64,000 bases of DNA from Guadua angustifolia (taxonomy: Eukaryota; Streptophyta; Magnoliopsida; Poales; Poaceae). This document shows positions 23,691 through 35,033 of the stretch, piece after piece. The notes beneath the pieces are model-generated. The model was not told the origin of the DNA. It worked only from the letters and a program-made list of their open reading frames with translations, and made no database searches. Made by a program: the position numbers and the translations under genes. The stretch's first letter is position 1. Every line of letters starts with the position of its first letter. The stretch spans positions 52,927,326 to 52,991,325 of the forward strand of contig CM070501.1 of assembly GCA_036346375.1 (NCBI GenBank), read 5' to 3'.

Positions 23691-26600
23691 CAAGGCAAGC
23701 CCTAGGAACATCAACCCCATACAAGAGCTTACAACCATCAGGCAAAGCCACACATACACACCACTAGCCAAGCCTCCAAGGTAAGCAAAGCACCAAAGCA
23801 CAAACCACCAGTGAGCAAGAACAACCAGAAGGCCACAAGGAAGGCCTCAGGAGCCAGAAGACAAGGAAACCACCAAAGCTAGAGCCAAGCCTCCGAGAGC
23901 AAGAAGAGCAACAAAGGGAGGAGACAAGCAGCCACTTCGGCATCGTCTCACCAACATCACCAGCACCATTCCCGCACTGTATTCTCATTCCCTACATCCA
24001 GGTAACCTTTCATTTTCCCAGCCATGCAAGAGAGCAACATAGGTATAGCAATAGTGAAAATCAGCTAGAAAATAAAAATAGCAGTAGATAAATAACGGTC
24101 TCAATTAATCAACACCGCGGGGATTGCGCTAAACATTCCTTGTAAACCACCCATGCTCCTCAGCGCATGGTGGATCAAAGGGTGTCATCACGATGCTGTC
24201 TAACCCATGCATCAACCAAAATAATCATCACAGACCAAGATTTTACCATTTACCCTTGCAGCATAGAACACAATAAAATAAAAAAATTATAGAAATCACA
24301 GTGAATCGGGTATACCAAACCCTAGCCAGAGAAGAAGTAGAGATAGCCCAGGGGTAGGGTCGGTCGAACCCATGGTAGCAGGAGCATAGGGACGACGAGC
24401 AGCCAAGCGCAGGGGTGGGCTGAGGTGGCCAGGCAACGGCTCTGGTGGCCCGAGCTCAGGGGCCTGAGGAACCAGCTACTGCCAGGGGGGAGTAGGTGAG
24501 GGTGCTCAGCAGGCGCGGCGGACACGGGCCATGCGCCCGCGGGATGGTAGCCAAGTCAGGTAGGCGAGGCCCAGCCAGGCCAAGAGGAAGCAACGACCGG
24601 GACTGACCAGAGCAAGGCGCGGTGGTGGTCGGCATCGGAGCTGCGGTGGGTGGCCGACCAAATTGAGGTAAGCGCATGGGAGGAAGAAATGGGGAAAAGA
24701 GGAAGGAGCCAAAGCAAGAGGAAGACAGCAGAACCGAATGGATAAGGGTGAGGGGAAAAGAAAGAAAAGAAATAAAAGGAAAAGAAAAAGGAAAGAAAGG
24801 AAAAGAAGATAAAGAAAGAGAAAAATAAGAATCCTAGAACATGTAAAAATGAATAATTTAATGTAAAAATAATCAAAACATAATTTTTACGCTAGTAATC
24901 GCATGAAATCGCTGCAATCCATAAATCATGAGAGAAATCAATAAGAGAAAAGAAAAGAGAAAAATAAGAAATATGAAATTTTAGTAAACCAGCTAAAATA
25001 ACAATTAAATTTGCATTTTTTTCAAAATTTAAAGTAAGTTGAAACAATTGAAACCTATTAAATCTATAAAATTTAATCAGTCGAACCGTTATCCAAAGCG
25101 CAGTGAAATAAAATCAAATAAAGTTTTAAAAATCACAACATAGATTTTATAAACCTTAGAATATTAAGAAATAAATGTCGGATACCTTAAATATGTAAAA
25201 ACTTATTGGCCACAAAAATATGGTATTTATGTAATTCCATAAATTAAATTTAATTGGATTGTTGATCTTCAATGGGTGAAAACACTTATTTTGATCAAAA
25301 CCCAGGCAAGCATCCCATGAACATATTTAATTAAATATCAAAAAATTATTTGGAATGTATGTGATATCACTTTTGCATGAAAAAAAATGTTGTTTAAAGA
25401 AAAACCTAAATCGGATTGTTTCAGTATTGGTGAACTGCAGATGCAATATGTGAAATTTTGGAAATGTTGAATTGGCTCTCCCAACAAGTGAAATCGGTGT
25501 GATATATATGTGGTGGGTAGAGGATTTCATATTCGAGCATTGCCGGAGGGGCCCTCTACATAAGTTATGATATAAAAATAACACCACTACACTCGGGTAA
25601 TGAGCCATATTAAATCGTATTGACCATAGTATGTAGAAGCAATCAGAAAATGTTGTCCTATGATGATGTTTGATCTTTACATTGGGTAAGAGTAGATATC
25701 TAAGAGTAGTGTAAAGCTGGGATATGCCGAAGGCTCAGCGAGGGACATGGTTAATAACCAGTGTTAGTTATTTTTGAGGCACTATATTTAAAGCCATGAG
25801 GTGATGAGTAACCCCGATTTCGAGGAGTTCAACTGGCCACCCCACGTATTAGTACCACCGATTTTGAGACAGAGTACAACTGGTAGGTGGTCAGGGCAGA
25901 TGAGTACCACCGATTTCAAGAAGGGGTATAGTGGTCATCCCATGTAATAGTAATATCGAATTTGAGAAGAAGTAGAACTGGTAGGTGGTCAAGGTTGGAG
26001 ATCTAATACCAAAATAGTGATAAACATTCTGAGTTCTGAACGCGGTTGGGTTCACTATGGGTAAAGTGATATAAAGCCTGCGCAGGGTTAAAAATCATGA
26101 ATTCATACCTGTCTCATGGACTGGAGGCTACGAAAGCTAAGTCTGCTTCATATACGAGTGCTAGCAGCATTTTAATAATTAAAAATCGATAATACAGATT
26201 TTCTTAGTAAAACCTATTTTAGTAAAAAGGATTTGAGGAAAGGATTTGTGGAAAGGAATTTGAGATGGTTTGGGGAAAGTAAAACTTATATATTGCATTT
26301 TGTTATTAACACTTGCTGAGTGCATTTTTGTACTCACCCTTGTATAATTTCCTCTTTGCTTAGACTCTAAGGCTTATGGATTCACTGAGGAGTGGTTGGT
26401 GAGTCACCCATAGGACCTGGGTGATAAGGAGGCGGAGGACTACCCAGAGGAGTGGATGAAGTAGCGGCCCTTACAGAGGAGGCTACTAATCTCTAGGGTA
26501 TAATATAGTGTAGATATTATATTTAAGTTTTTATTGTAAATATTATTATGATGAGATATGAGAAACGTAAGATGGTATTCTGTGTGGCAGGAAATGTAAT

Positions 26601-26783
26601 AAAATTTCCTACGAGTCTTTAATTAATGTTCTGTTGCAAAACTTTGAATAAGGTGTATTAATTGATAAAGTATCAGGTCTGTTTGATATTTTATTAGCTA
26701 ATATACCTTGATTAGTGTAATTAACTTAAAATTAATAACAAAATTACTATCATTATCCTGAATTAATTAAGTGGGTCACCACA
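23690..26783 (+). mobile_element. long gypsy-type LTR, probably solo (Del/Tekay-like)
   Basis: The right end is GGGTCACCACA at 26783. Much of the segment matches, in inverted orientation, the LTR at 48410-51490. Shared blocks are ACTCACCCTT then TTTGCTTAG, TTGTCCTATGA, ACATTGGGTAAG, GGATATGCCG, and the terminal GGGTC(A/G)CCACA. A length near 3.1 kb fits the long LTRs of Tekay-type elements. No gag or pol is attached. The left edge is approximate. An internal stretch (25800-25990) holds diverged repeats of a GTACCACCGATTT…AACTGGTAGGTGGTC unit. Confidence 0.55.
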
Positions 26784-26903
26784 TTGCCATCAGAGTGCAG
26801 CGACAGGGATCCATTGGCAGCATCGAGCAAACTCAACTCATACCTAACCTAACTTCTGTGTTCTGGTCTGATCGCTTCGAGGCACACCGCCTTCTCCTTG
26901 ATC

Positions 26904-27785
26904 TAGGGTTCACATTTCGTTTTGCATTCAAAAACTGGTATCTGGTCGGCACCGATTTTTCGTGAAATTCGACCAAAATTTAGTAAAAACCGATTGGTTT
27001 GCAAAAGTCAAACCAGGTGGTCAAACTGATTCAAAAAAACAGTAAAAAAAGTTGAAAACCGGTTGACAACAGAAGAAAAAATGGTGAAAATGCAAGGAAA
27101 ATTGGAAAATTTGCAAAAAATTACAAAAAATCCCACTTAATCTACCAAACACCTTAGAGAAATTTAAAAAAAATTTGAAACCATTTATTTCTTCTAAAAA
27201 ATCCAAAATAACAATTAATGGAAAGAAACAAAGACATTGTCAAATTTTAGAAATATTTAAAAGATTTATTATATTTTAAAATTTTAATTTGAACATAATT
27301 AGTGCTAAAGGATTAGGTACTAAAATTTTCATAAATATTAGACTTCATTTAGTACCCATATAAAATCAAAAACAGAAGAGAATATACAATGATAACTTTA
27401 AGAATTTTTAAAAAATACACATATCTGATCATTATCTAAAAATTTTATAACATCATTGTAATTACGTTATTATATCACACAAAAATTTTAAGAAATATTA
27501 GACTTCATTTTTTGCCTCTAGAAAATAAAAAACTGAAGAGCATAAATTCTGGCAGTATCACTGTCAGAATTTTTGAAAAATATACAGGTCTGATAATAAT
27601 CTAAAAATTTTACGACATCATTAACATTGTCTCAAGACCTCACACAAAAAATTTTAACACTTTTTGCTAGATTTCTTCAAATTTTTTAAATTTAAATTTT
27701 AACTCCATGATTTACCGCTTGGTGTAAAATACCAAACCGACTCGGCAAGGTCGGTTTTTGGTTTTCGTCGGGAAAGCGAACCCTG
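26904..27785. mobile_element. hAT-like AT-rich element, 882 bp
   Basis: The ends are TAGGGTTCAC and, reverse-complemented, CAGGGTTCGC. The subterminal DNA carries AACCGG and CGGTTT words like the elements at 20909 and 34319. The flanking octamers CCTTGATC and CCCTGACC agree at 6 of 8, as expected for a decayed target duplication. The interior is AT-rich and non-coding. Its removal joins the flanking duplicated unit correctly. Confidence 0.65.
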
Positions 27786-27850
27786 CCCTGACCTCCGCAT
27801 GAAGCGCGTGATGGAGATATGCTAGCTACTTCAGATTTTCTAGGCATAAA

Positions 27851-28817
27851 CAGGACCGTTCCAAAGATTTTGAGGGCCCGGGGCGAGCTAAATCAAGTGG
27901 TCCTTTTATTGACTACCATAATTATTGCAGATAAAATATTGAATGCTTTCATATGTAATAAACTTGGTAGAGAACAAGTCACAACCAAAAAATAGTTTAA
28001 ACATAATCAAACTCATGCACTATTCAACTAAATTGAGTTCTAGCCTCTAAGATCCACCTTCAAGACCACCCACGTCATATTGCCATCACTACCATAATGC
28101 TGCGACAAAAACCAATCTCACCAACTCCTACAAATTTAAATGGGCAAGTTAAAGTTCCTTTTAACACTCTTAGATGCAAAATCATCAATAAAATTGCCAA
28201 ACCATTTAACCTTTCTTGTGACGTTGATGACCTCAAGTAATTTTTTAATAATTTTAGCTTTGAAAAACTTCTTTCAGCGGAGGCTACAGTCATAGGTATG
28301 GTGAATAAAATTCGATAAACAATTGAAACGTTTGGATAGCAATCTAAATCCTTAACAAACTCAAAAATTTCCATGACGGACTGTGAGTGAGCAAATAAAG
28401 TCATTTGTAGCACTTTTAGTTCAAAAAAAATCATCTAACTCAATATCACATGAACTATTATGGGAAAATATTTTTGCAAATTTAGTGCAACAATTTCTTA
28501 GTTCAATATTATCCAATGACTTTAAATTTTTTGAGCTAAGTAAAAAACTAAATATACTCTTAAATGTAGTAAAATTCTCGAACGTGTTCTTCAATGAAGA
28601 AATTGCTACATCTACCATAACAAGAAAGTAATTTACCTCAAAAGACTTCTCAGCTGATAAAACCTCTTCATTATAATCACTTTCATCAAATTACTTTTTC
28701 CGGGTAGCTCGGAGTTTTATCAGGAATAATATTTCTACATTCATGTTAGATGCAATTTGGAGGCTCTCCTAAATTGAGAGCCTCGCACCGGCTGCCCTCC
28801 CCTTTGGGCCGGCCCTG
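27851..28817 (-). mobile_element. hAT element with transposase remnant, 967 bp
   Basis: The right end GGGCCGGCCCTG and left end CAGGACCGTTCC are diverged TIRs of the CAGGGCCGGCCC type. The flanking 8-bp duplication GGCATAAA is perfect (27843-27850 and 28818-28825). The minus strand encodes the C-terminal part of a transposase, listed separately. Confidence 0.85.
28150..28630 (-). pseudogene. hAT transposase C-terminal remnant
   Basis: The minus strand reads ISSLKNTFENFTTFKSIF, then FFELKVLQMTL, then the dimerisation-domain hallmark VASAERSFSKLKLLKNYLR followed by SQERLNGLAIL. This is the ZMYM1-like hAT C-terminus. Two frame changes (near 28425 and near 28190) break it, and the zinc finger and catalytic region are absent. 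Confidence 0.8.
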
Positions 28818-29156
28818 GGCATAAACAAGTTGGATTCACCTGACCAATACTTACAGCCTACAGGGACGTACTTCAGGTTCGTTGGACCGATCACCGAAAT
28901 ATGTAGGTCACAGTGCTCGATCGCAGTGGATGCTTTGCTCTGATCGCTTCGAGGCACGCTGACATCTCCCAGATCTCCGCATGAAGCTCGTGATGGAGAT
29001 AGGTCAGCTACTTCAGATTTTCTAGGCATAAACAAAACAAGTTGGATTCACCTGACCAATACTTGCAGCCTACAGGGACGTGCTTCAGGTTCGTTGGACC
29101 GATTACAGAAATATGTAGGTCACAGTGCTCGATCGCAGTGGATGTTGTTTCTGAAA

Positions 29157-29205
29157 CTAGAAAAAATATATAGCCCGCGCAATTGCACGGCGCGGCTATT
29201 CATAT
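29157..29205 (-). mobile_element. candidate Helitron 3' end
   Basis: On the minus strand a GC-rich hairpin (AGCCGCGCC…GCGCGGGCT with an AATT-type core) is followed after 12 nt of T/A-rich sequence by CTAG and then T. That is the layout of Helitron 3' ends, which terminate in CTRR and insert at A-T. The 5' TC end was not located, so the element's extent to the right is unknown. Confidence 0.45.
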
Positions 29206-29549
29206 TAGTTTCTCTTGCTTTGGTCTTTGCATGCATGATCTGATTGAGCTCTTAACATGTATTCTTCTCACTTATAGCGTCAATTCTATCTCTTGGTCTG
29301 TCTCTTAAAGGCTCAACATACATTTGTTAGTCAATATTTTTTTCTCATTTTCTAATAGGACTGATACAGTATACATATACAACTATTTATTGATCCGACA
29401 TATGATAGTTAATTAGATTAGTGTTAATTAAGCTTCTTTAGTCTGTCGTAAACTCTACGTTAATTACATTAAAAATCTTAAAACGTTAATTGCACCAATT
29501 CTAAAAAAAAATCTCATATAGAATGTGTTATCCTTTCTTTTTAGGGAAC

Positions 29550-29914
29550 ATATCCTGTGCAATCAGACAGTTGGTGAAACCACGGTGCAACTCAACTAAA
29601 AAAAGTTTCAAAAAATTCTGAAAAAAATCATGGATGTGCATCTCAGCTTACCCCATCTACATATAAAATTTCATGATCAAATTCATCCTGTGCTAGAAGT
29701 TACAAAAAAAGACAAAGTTCATCATGAACAGGAACTGTTCCTGTTCATGATTAAGTTTGTTTTTTTATTACTCTTAGCACAGGACGAATTTGATCATGAA
29801 ATTTTATATGTAGATGGGGTAATGAGATGTACATCCATGATTTTTTTAGAATTTTTGAAATTTTTTAGTTGTTGCACTGATGGTTTCACCAACCTATCTG
29901 ATTGCACAGGATAT
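29550..29914. repeat. 365-bp foldback element with near-zero loop
   Basis: The two ~180-bp arms are inverted copies of each other, from ATATCCTGTGCAATCAGA on the left to TCTGATTGCACAGGATAT on the right. At the centre, TCATGAACAGGAAC-T-GTTCCTGTTCATGA has a single unpaired base. There are a few mismatches along the arms. It looks like a foldback MITE that would transcribe into a long hairpin. No clear target duplication was found. Confidence 0.8.
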
Positions 29915-30309
29915 TTTTCCTTCTTTTTAAGCCTTTGATCTCTTGTGCCATGCTGCTTCATGCTGTGTCCATGTATGTCATCAATCTAGCTTGTTTTTCA
30001 TATGTATGTGTGCAACTGCACGTGATGCCTCAAGGTTCAATATCCCGATGCAATAAAATATATTTGAAAAATTTAAAGGTATTTTTCCTGTAACGTGTAG
30101 AAGCACATACAGTCCACGGATAATTAAGTGGTGAAACAGTTGCGAATTGAAGCAACTCGGACTTCAGGCTAAGAAGAAAAGGGGTGTTCCTTTTTTTCCC
30201 ACAACCCTTTTCCGGGTCGCCTCTCTCTTGCTTGCTCTTTTCACCTACAAAGAGGCCTGCACGGTGCACACTTTTGCAGGTATCATCTACATAGTATGTT
30301 TATGCTATT

Positions 30310-30605
30310 ATTTGTTTGGACTGTTTCACTGGTTTAAAAACTAAAAAGCTAAAGTCTAAACAAATAGGTAGCTTTTTATCTGAGTTTTTAAAAGCCATAA
30401 GCCTCCATATAACTAAAAGCTAAAAACCACTAGAGAGAGGTTTTTTTGGCTTATTGATGGTTGGTTTTAGACTAATAATACTAAAGTTAAATAAAATTAC
30501 CCACCTCTATCACGTACAAAAGACATTAGCTTTTAAGTTGTTTAAGTCAAAAATCCGACTTTAAGTTATAAGCCAAAAAGCTTAAGCGTAAACAAACAGG
30601 GCCTT
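30310..30605. mobile_element. MITE with AAACAAACAGGGCC-type end
   Basis: The right end reads AAGCGTAAACAAACAGGGCC, a very common grass MITE terminus. The interior carries inverted AAAAAGCTAAA/GCTTTTTATC motifs and is non-coding. The left end is diverged, so the boundary is approximate. Confidence 0.5.
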
Positions 30606-30893
30606 AGTCTCTTAGAACACAGAAATTTTATAGGAATTAAAAAAATAATTTAATTTACGTGAAATTAGAAAAAAATCACGTATTCCAAACAGTGCTTTAA
30701 AATGCCAGGCAAAAGTAATTGTTTGAAATTTACACTCAAAGTCGACAATTTTTCACGCTTAGTTATTCTCTTTTCTTTTAATTAAACGTAGGAACGATAT
30801 CGATGTATATGCGTGTGTCACACGATATTTTTCCACCACCCGCTACTCTATAGCAATAAGAGTAGCTACGGAACATATTGAAGGGCATGTCAT

Positions 30894-33364
30894 TAGGGGT
30901 GCAATCGGCTCGGATTTGATCGGATATCGCTCTTACCATATCCTAAACCATATTTTTTATCGGATTCGGAATCGGATTCGGATAGTACCGGATACAAATA
31001 CGGCGCGGATAATATCGGTAGCGGATTCGAATCGAATACGGAGCGGAATCGTTACGGTATCGAATATTTTTGTCGGATAGTGTGTGAAAACAGATACCTC
31101 ATAAAGCACACATATAGTACTGATTAACCAACCATATGAATTCAACATATAATAAGATTATCGCAGTCTAATAAATCATTTTATCGAATAGTCCAACAAA
31201 GTTACAAAAGTACACTAAATTTGAACGGTATATATTTTACTCAATTAGTTATTTTTGGCTACTTGATATTTTACTGTCAGCTATGCAGGGTATCAAAGTA
31301 TGTAATGAATTATGGGACAAAGTGTAGATAGAACAAAGAGTAACCAAGAAAATATACAATGTAATCCATGCACCAGTACACAAGCACCTTCGTTTCTCCA
31401 TTTGGGGTAGGATAATTCATGCATCATTACACAAGCATTGTCATTTATACACCATCACAACTGAAAAATTCCTCATGTAAATGAAAACATGCCACAATGT
31501 TTCAGAGCAAGCAACACGCTCAATATGCCAAGCATCAGGTGCAAGCACAAATTACTCCATGTATATGGCATACATCACATTTATCAACGGATCATTCTTA
31601 AACCATTCTGCCACAGGATAAGGCCAAAGACAATAATTATTTTCACCTGATATCTGAGCAATAATCGATAATGGTATTAAAAAAGAGGAGCATCATGCCG
31701 CCCCAAAACATCCTGCAGCATAAGAGTACTCCACGCTGCGAACTAGAGCATCATGCCGCCCCAGAACATCCTCTTTTGCCGAACTATACACTACCCTGTA
31801 ATAGTCATTTGGGCATACTCTTATTAGTCTTACTAAATATACACATAAATGATAATAACAAAAATATAAATAAATGATAATACCAAAAAGACAACAAGAA
31901 ACAAAATATAGAATTTACATAATGTAAATTCAAATATGGGCATATTACTTATCAGTCTTACCTGAAGCATTCAGATTTAGTGCCATGGACCATTAACAAT
32001 CTTCAGAAGAAAAGGACAATTTCCCAGCTTACATATTTTCATTTGTTTAAAACAACATATATTCATGGTTCTACAATAGCGTTCTGTAAGCATAAAATAG
32101 ACTCTAGCAAGCATCCTGAATCAACAACCCTGCAACTAGGAAAAATCATACAAAACCGTCCAAAGTTCAACTTCACACCACACAACCAACAGCTAGTACA
32201 GATACAGAAGCAAAAGCTAAACAGATACAGCCGAACAAACCTGGAGCAGAGCAAGACTAGGAAATTCAGAAGACGACGTTGAAGCCACCATCCATCAACC
32301 CACAGAAGTTCTATCATAATAGCAGATCAAGCCCAGTGTATTGCTTGCTCCAACCTCGCATATTCTGAAAGACTTCAGTCTTTAAGATTCAAAGCAACAC
32401 TTGCTAGATATTGAAAACCTAAAGATCTCACCCAGTTTGTTTACGGTCATTGGCCCAATCACAACCAGTTGTTTCTGAAGGCAATCTCACTATGGCTTAA
32501 AGCAAAGAGGATGCTATTAGCAAATCAATCAAATGAAGAAAAAAAACCATGAAGAACTACCTAAAAATAATCTTACCAAAACTACAGGAAAGATCAGCAC
32601 ATGTTTTTTTACATGGATTAGATCAGAACAAGCTTGACATATTTCCTCTAGAAAAAAAGAAACATAACAATCTACAAAATCATCACAACCAAAACAAATA
32701 TCTTCAGACGGAAAAGGAGACGAGCTGGATCCAGAGGGAGCGGACGTCAGGAGGGCCGGAGGGGGAGGAAATAGAGGGCGGCGCCGAGAGATGGAGCCAG
32801 CGAAGGGCGGCGCCGAGAGAGCGAAGGACAGCGGGAGGGTGCCAGGACAGGCCGAGGGCGGCGGAAGTCGGGGCTCAAGCGAGGTGGGCGGAGGAAGCCG
32901 GGGCTCGGGTGGAGGAAGCTGGGGCTCAGCCGCTTAGGGCCTCAGGCGGAGCCGCGGAGGGCACCAGGAGGCCCGAGATTGGCGCAGGGCGGCCTCGGAC
33001 AGGAGGCTCGAGGAGGCTGGCGGCGCGGCGTGAGGCCAGGCGGCGAGGTGGCTGCAGGAGGCTTGGCCGCCTGGGCGCTCGGGTGGGACTCTGGGAGTCA
33101 GGAGAGGTGAGCTAGGGGTAGTGGTTACTGGAATACCGATTAATGGCTAAGTTACGGTCGGATATCCGAATAATGGTAACCGGATATATCCGAGAAAATA
33201 TTCGGAATATACCGATCCGACGGATAGCGATCTCCCGAATCCGAAATAAAATATCCGAAACCGAATCCGAATCCGAAAAATATCCGAAAAAATTATCCGA
33301 ATCCGATCCGAACACATCCGGTCGGTCGGTCGGTCGGAAAATATCCGATCCGATTGCACCCCTA
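30894..33364. mobile_element. 2.5-kb hAT-like element with CGGAT subterminal arrays
   Basis: The TIRs TAGGGGTGCAATCGG and CGATTGCACCCCTA are near perfect. The 8-bp duplication CATGTCAT flanks both sides (30886-30893 and 33365-33372). Subterminal regions (30910-31080 and 33120-33350) are packed with CGGAT/ATCCG words. The middle is AT-rich, and 32720-33110 is a strongly GC-rich, Gly/Arg-rich-looking block that could be captured host sequence. No transposase domain was recognised, so the copy is taken to be non-autonomous. Confidence 0.85.
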
Positions 33365-33372
33365 CATGTCAT

Positions 33373-34210
33373 GTCCAAAACTTCGTATATTTTTTTTTTT
33401 TTGAAAATTTTGTTGATGCCACTGGAAATGTGCGCAATTTCGGTTCTTCCATTAGTCTTTTCTTCTTTTTATTTTTGCCACTAATTTTTTCAATTCATCC
33501 TCCTTTTGTCATTTCCATCATTTGATCGTCAGTTTGACCTAACAGGGGTTAGTTTTGGACATTTTTGCCCTTAGCCCAATGGAATTACCTTTCTTGTAAA
33601 TATTATTTAATTTGAATAAAGTTTAAGAGAAATTTTGCCAAAATTATTTTATTTCAATTCTACATGCTTCAAAATATTATACATAATGTTTCTAGAATTT
33701 TCTAAGTATTTTTGCTATTTATATTTAAGCCATTAAATATATTTTTTATGTTATACGATGCACGTACTGATCAACATATTTTTATAATATCTTTTGGATG
33801 TATGGTTGGACTTTTTGTTGGCAAGCCATTTAAGCATTGGTAGTATCGTAGTGAGGTATTTATTGCATCTTTTTTTGTTTTAATCTATATATGTTTACAT
33901 GTGTATTGGGCCATACTTTTAGTAAAAAAAACATATTACGATTCTCAATTTTACTTATTAAATATGTATATGGACTTGTTTGCGCTTATTTACCGTAGTT
34001 ATATTTGCTTAGACTTCCAAAATTTTCTCACTTTATCACTGAAGTGAGTTTGCGCAAAGACGTGCTTATGCTTGTAGACTAGCTTAATTGATTTTTATTT
34101 CGTTTTTTAAGTAGTTTGGCTAATTAATATCGCCCAATCCGTTGGTTTGCATGCATGGACTAATATTACGTAGCTGCTCATGTGGTGTCTCGTCTCGGGG
34201 CGTCTTCCAT
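33373..34210. other. AT-rich intergenic, no feature recognised
   Basis: AT-rich DNA with no convincing open frame or repeat end. It leads into a short esterase/lipase-like fragment. Confidence 0.4.
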
Positions 34211-34309
34211 TGGTACAAGATGTTCGTGTTCGGGGATTCGTTTGCGGACACCGGGAATCTCCCGAAATCTTCAGGACTGACTCATTGCCTCGTTGGGACT
34301 GGGACGTAG
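34211..34309 (+). pseudogene. GDSL esterase/lipase N-terminal fragment
   Basis: The frame reads WYKMFVFGDSFADTGNLPKS, which is block I of GDSL lipases including the nucleophile Ser of G-D-S. Similarity ends about 20 codons later and the frame stops at TAG 34307. No further GDSL blocks follow. This is a stray first-exon piece, perhaps carried in by a transposon. Confidence 0.7.
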
Positions 34310-34318
34310 CGTCAATGG

Positions 34319-34720
34319 ACAGGTTCTCAAAACCGACCAAAATCATTTGAAAATCATGGTTTTTGATTTTGACGAGCCAGTTCAAAATTTAAAACCGGTC
34401 AGTAAACTGATCTAATTTAAAAAATTTAAAAAAAAATTATGCGACATAAACCGGTTAAAAATTGATGAAAACTGCTCGATGTTTGATAAAATCGAGCGAA
34501 AGTCGCTCAAAAATCGGCTCTAAGGAATATTTAATTGGTCAGTCGGTTTTCAATCGTTTTTCAAGAAAACTGACTGTTTTTTGATTTTTTTTTCAAAAAT
34601 TTTGATTTCTTTAACTCATCAGTTTCTGATGATTTTTGAGCTATTTTCGGCTAGATATTTTCGATTTTCGAATTTTGGTTTTGAAACGGTTTTTTTAAAA
34701 ACGGTTCTGTGAACCCTCCC
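34319..34720. mobile_element. possible hAT-like element with AACCG words
   Basis: The left end CAGGTTCTCAAAACCG and the reverse-complemented right end GAGGGTTCACAGAACCG resemble the ends of the elements at 20909 and 26904. The interior has many CGGTTTT/AAAACCG words. No 8-bp duplication is evident, so this rests on composition and ends only. Confidence 0.4.
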
Positions 34721-35033
34721 CTGCGCAGTCAGGGATGGTCGTCCAATCAGTCGCTTGTCCGACGCCATGTATCAATCCAATATCGTTGGTTCGGATTTAA
34801 GCTCAAACAGGCTATTAACGGTGCGGGATCAGTGCAGCCTAGGCTATTGTGGAGGGAGGGATCAGTGCAGCTAAGGATATTGTGGAGGCAGGAATCGCTA
34901 TCATGAGGCATGTTGGCCTGACTTCACAGGCCGTTACCATTAGTGTGCTTGGTGGGTTTCGGCCACAGGGGAAGTCGGTCGATGGCGCTACGAAGGTATG
35001 CTGCAGTTTGCATCAGAATTTGGTAGGGTACAG

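Larger units (their letters stand above)
26868..29145. repeat. ancestral ~210-bp tandem duplication, left copy split by two transposons
   Basis: The unit starts GATCGCTTCGAGGCAC and ends GATCGCAGTGGATG. It occurs intact at 28940-29145. The left copy is in three pieces: 26868-26903, 27786-27850 and 28826-28931. They are separated by the hAT-like element 26904-27785 and the hAT element 27851-28817. Removing both elements restores a head-to-tail pair. The unit itself is not recognised as coding. Confidence 0.75.
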
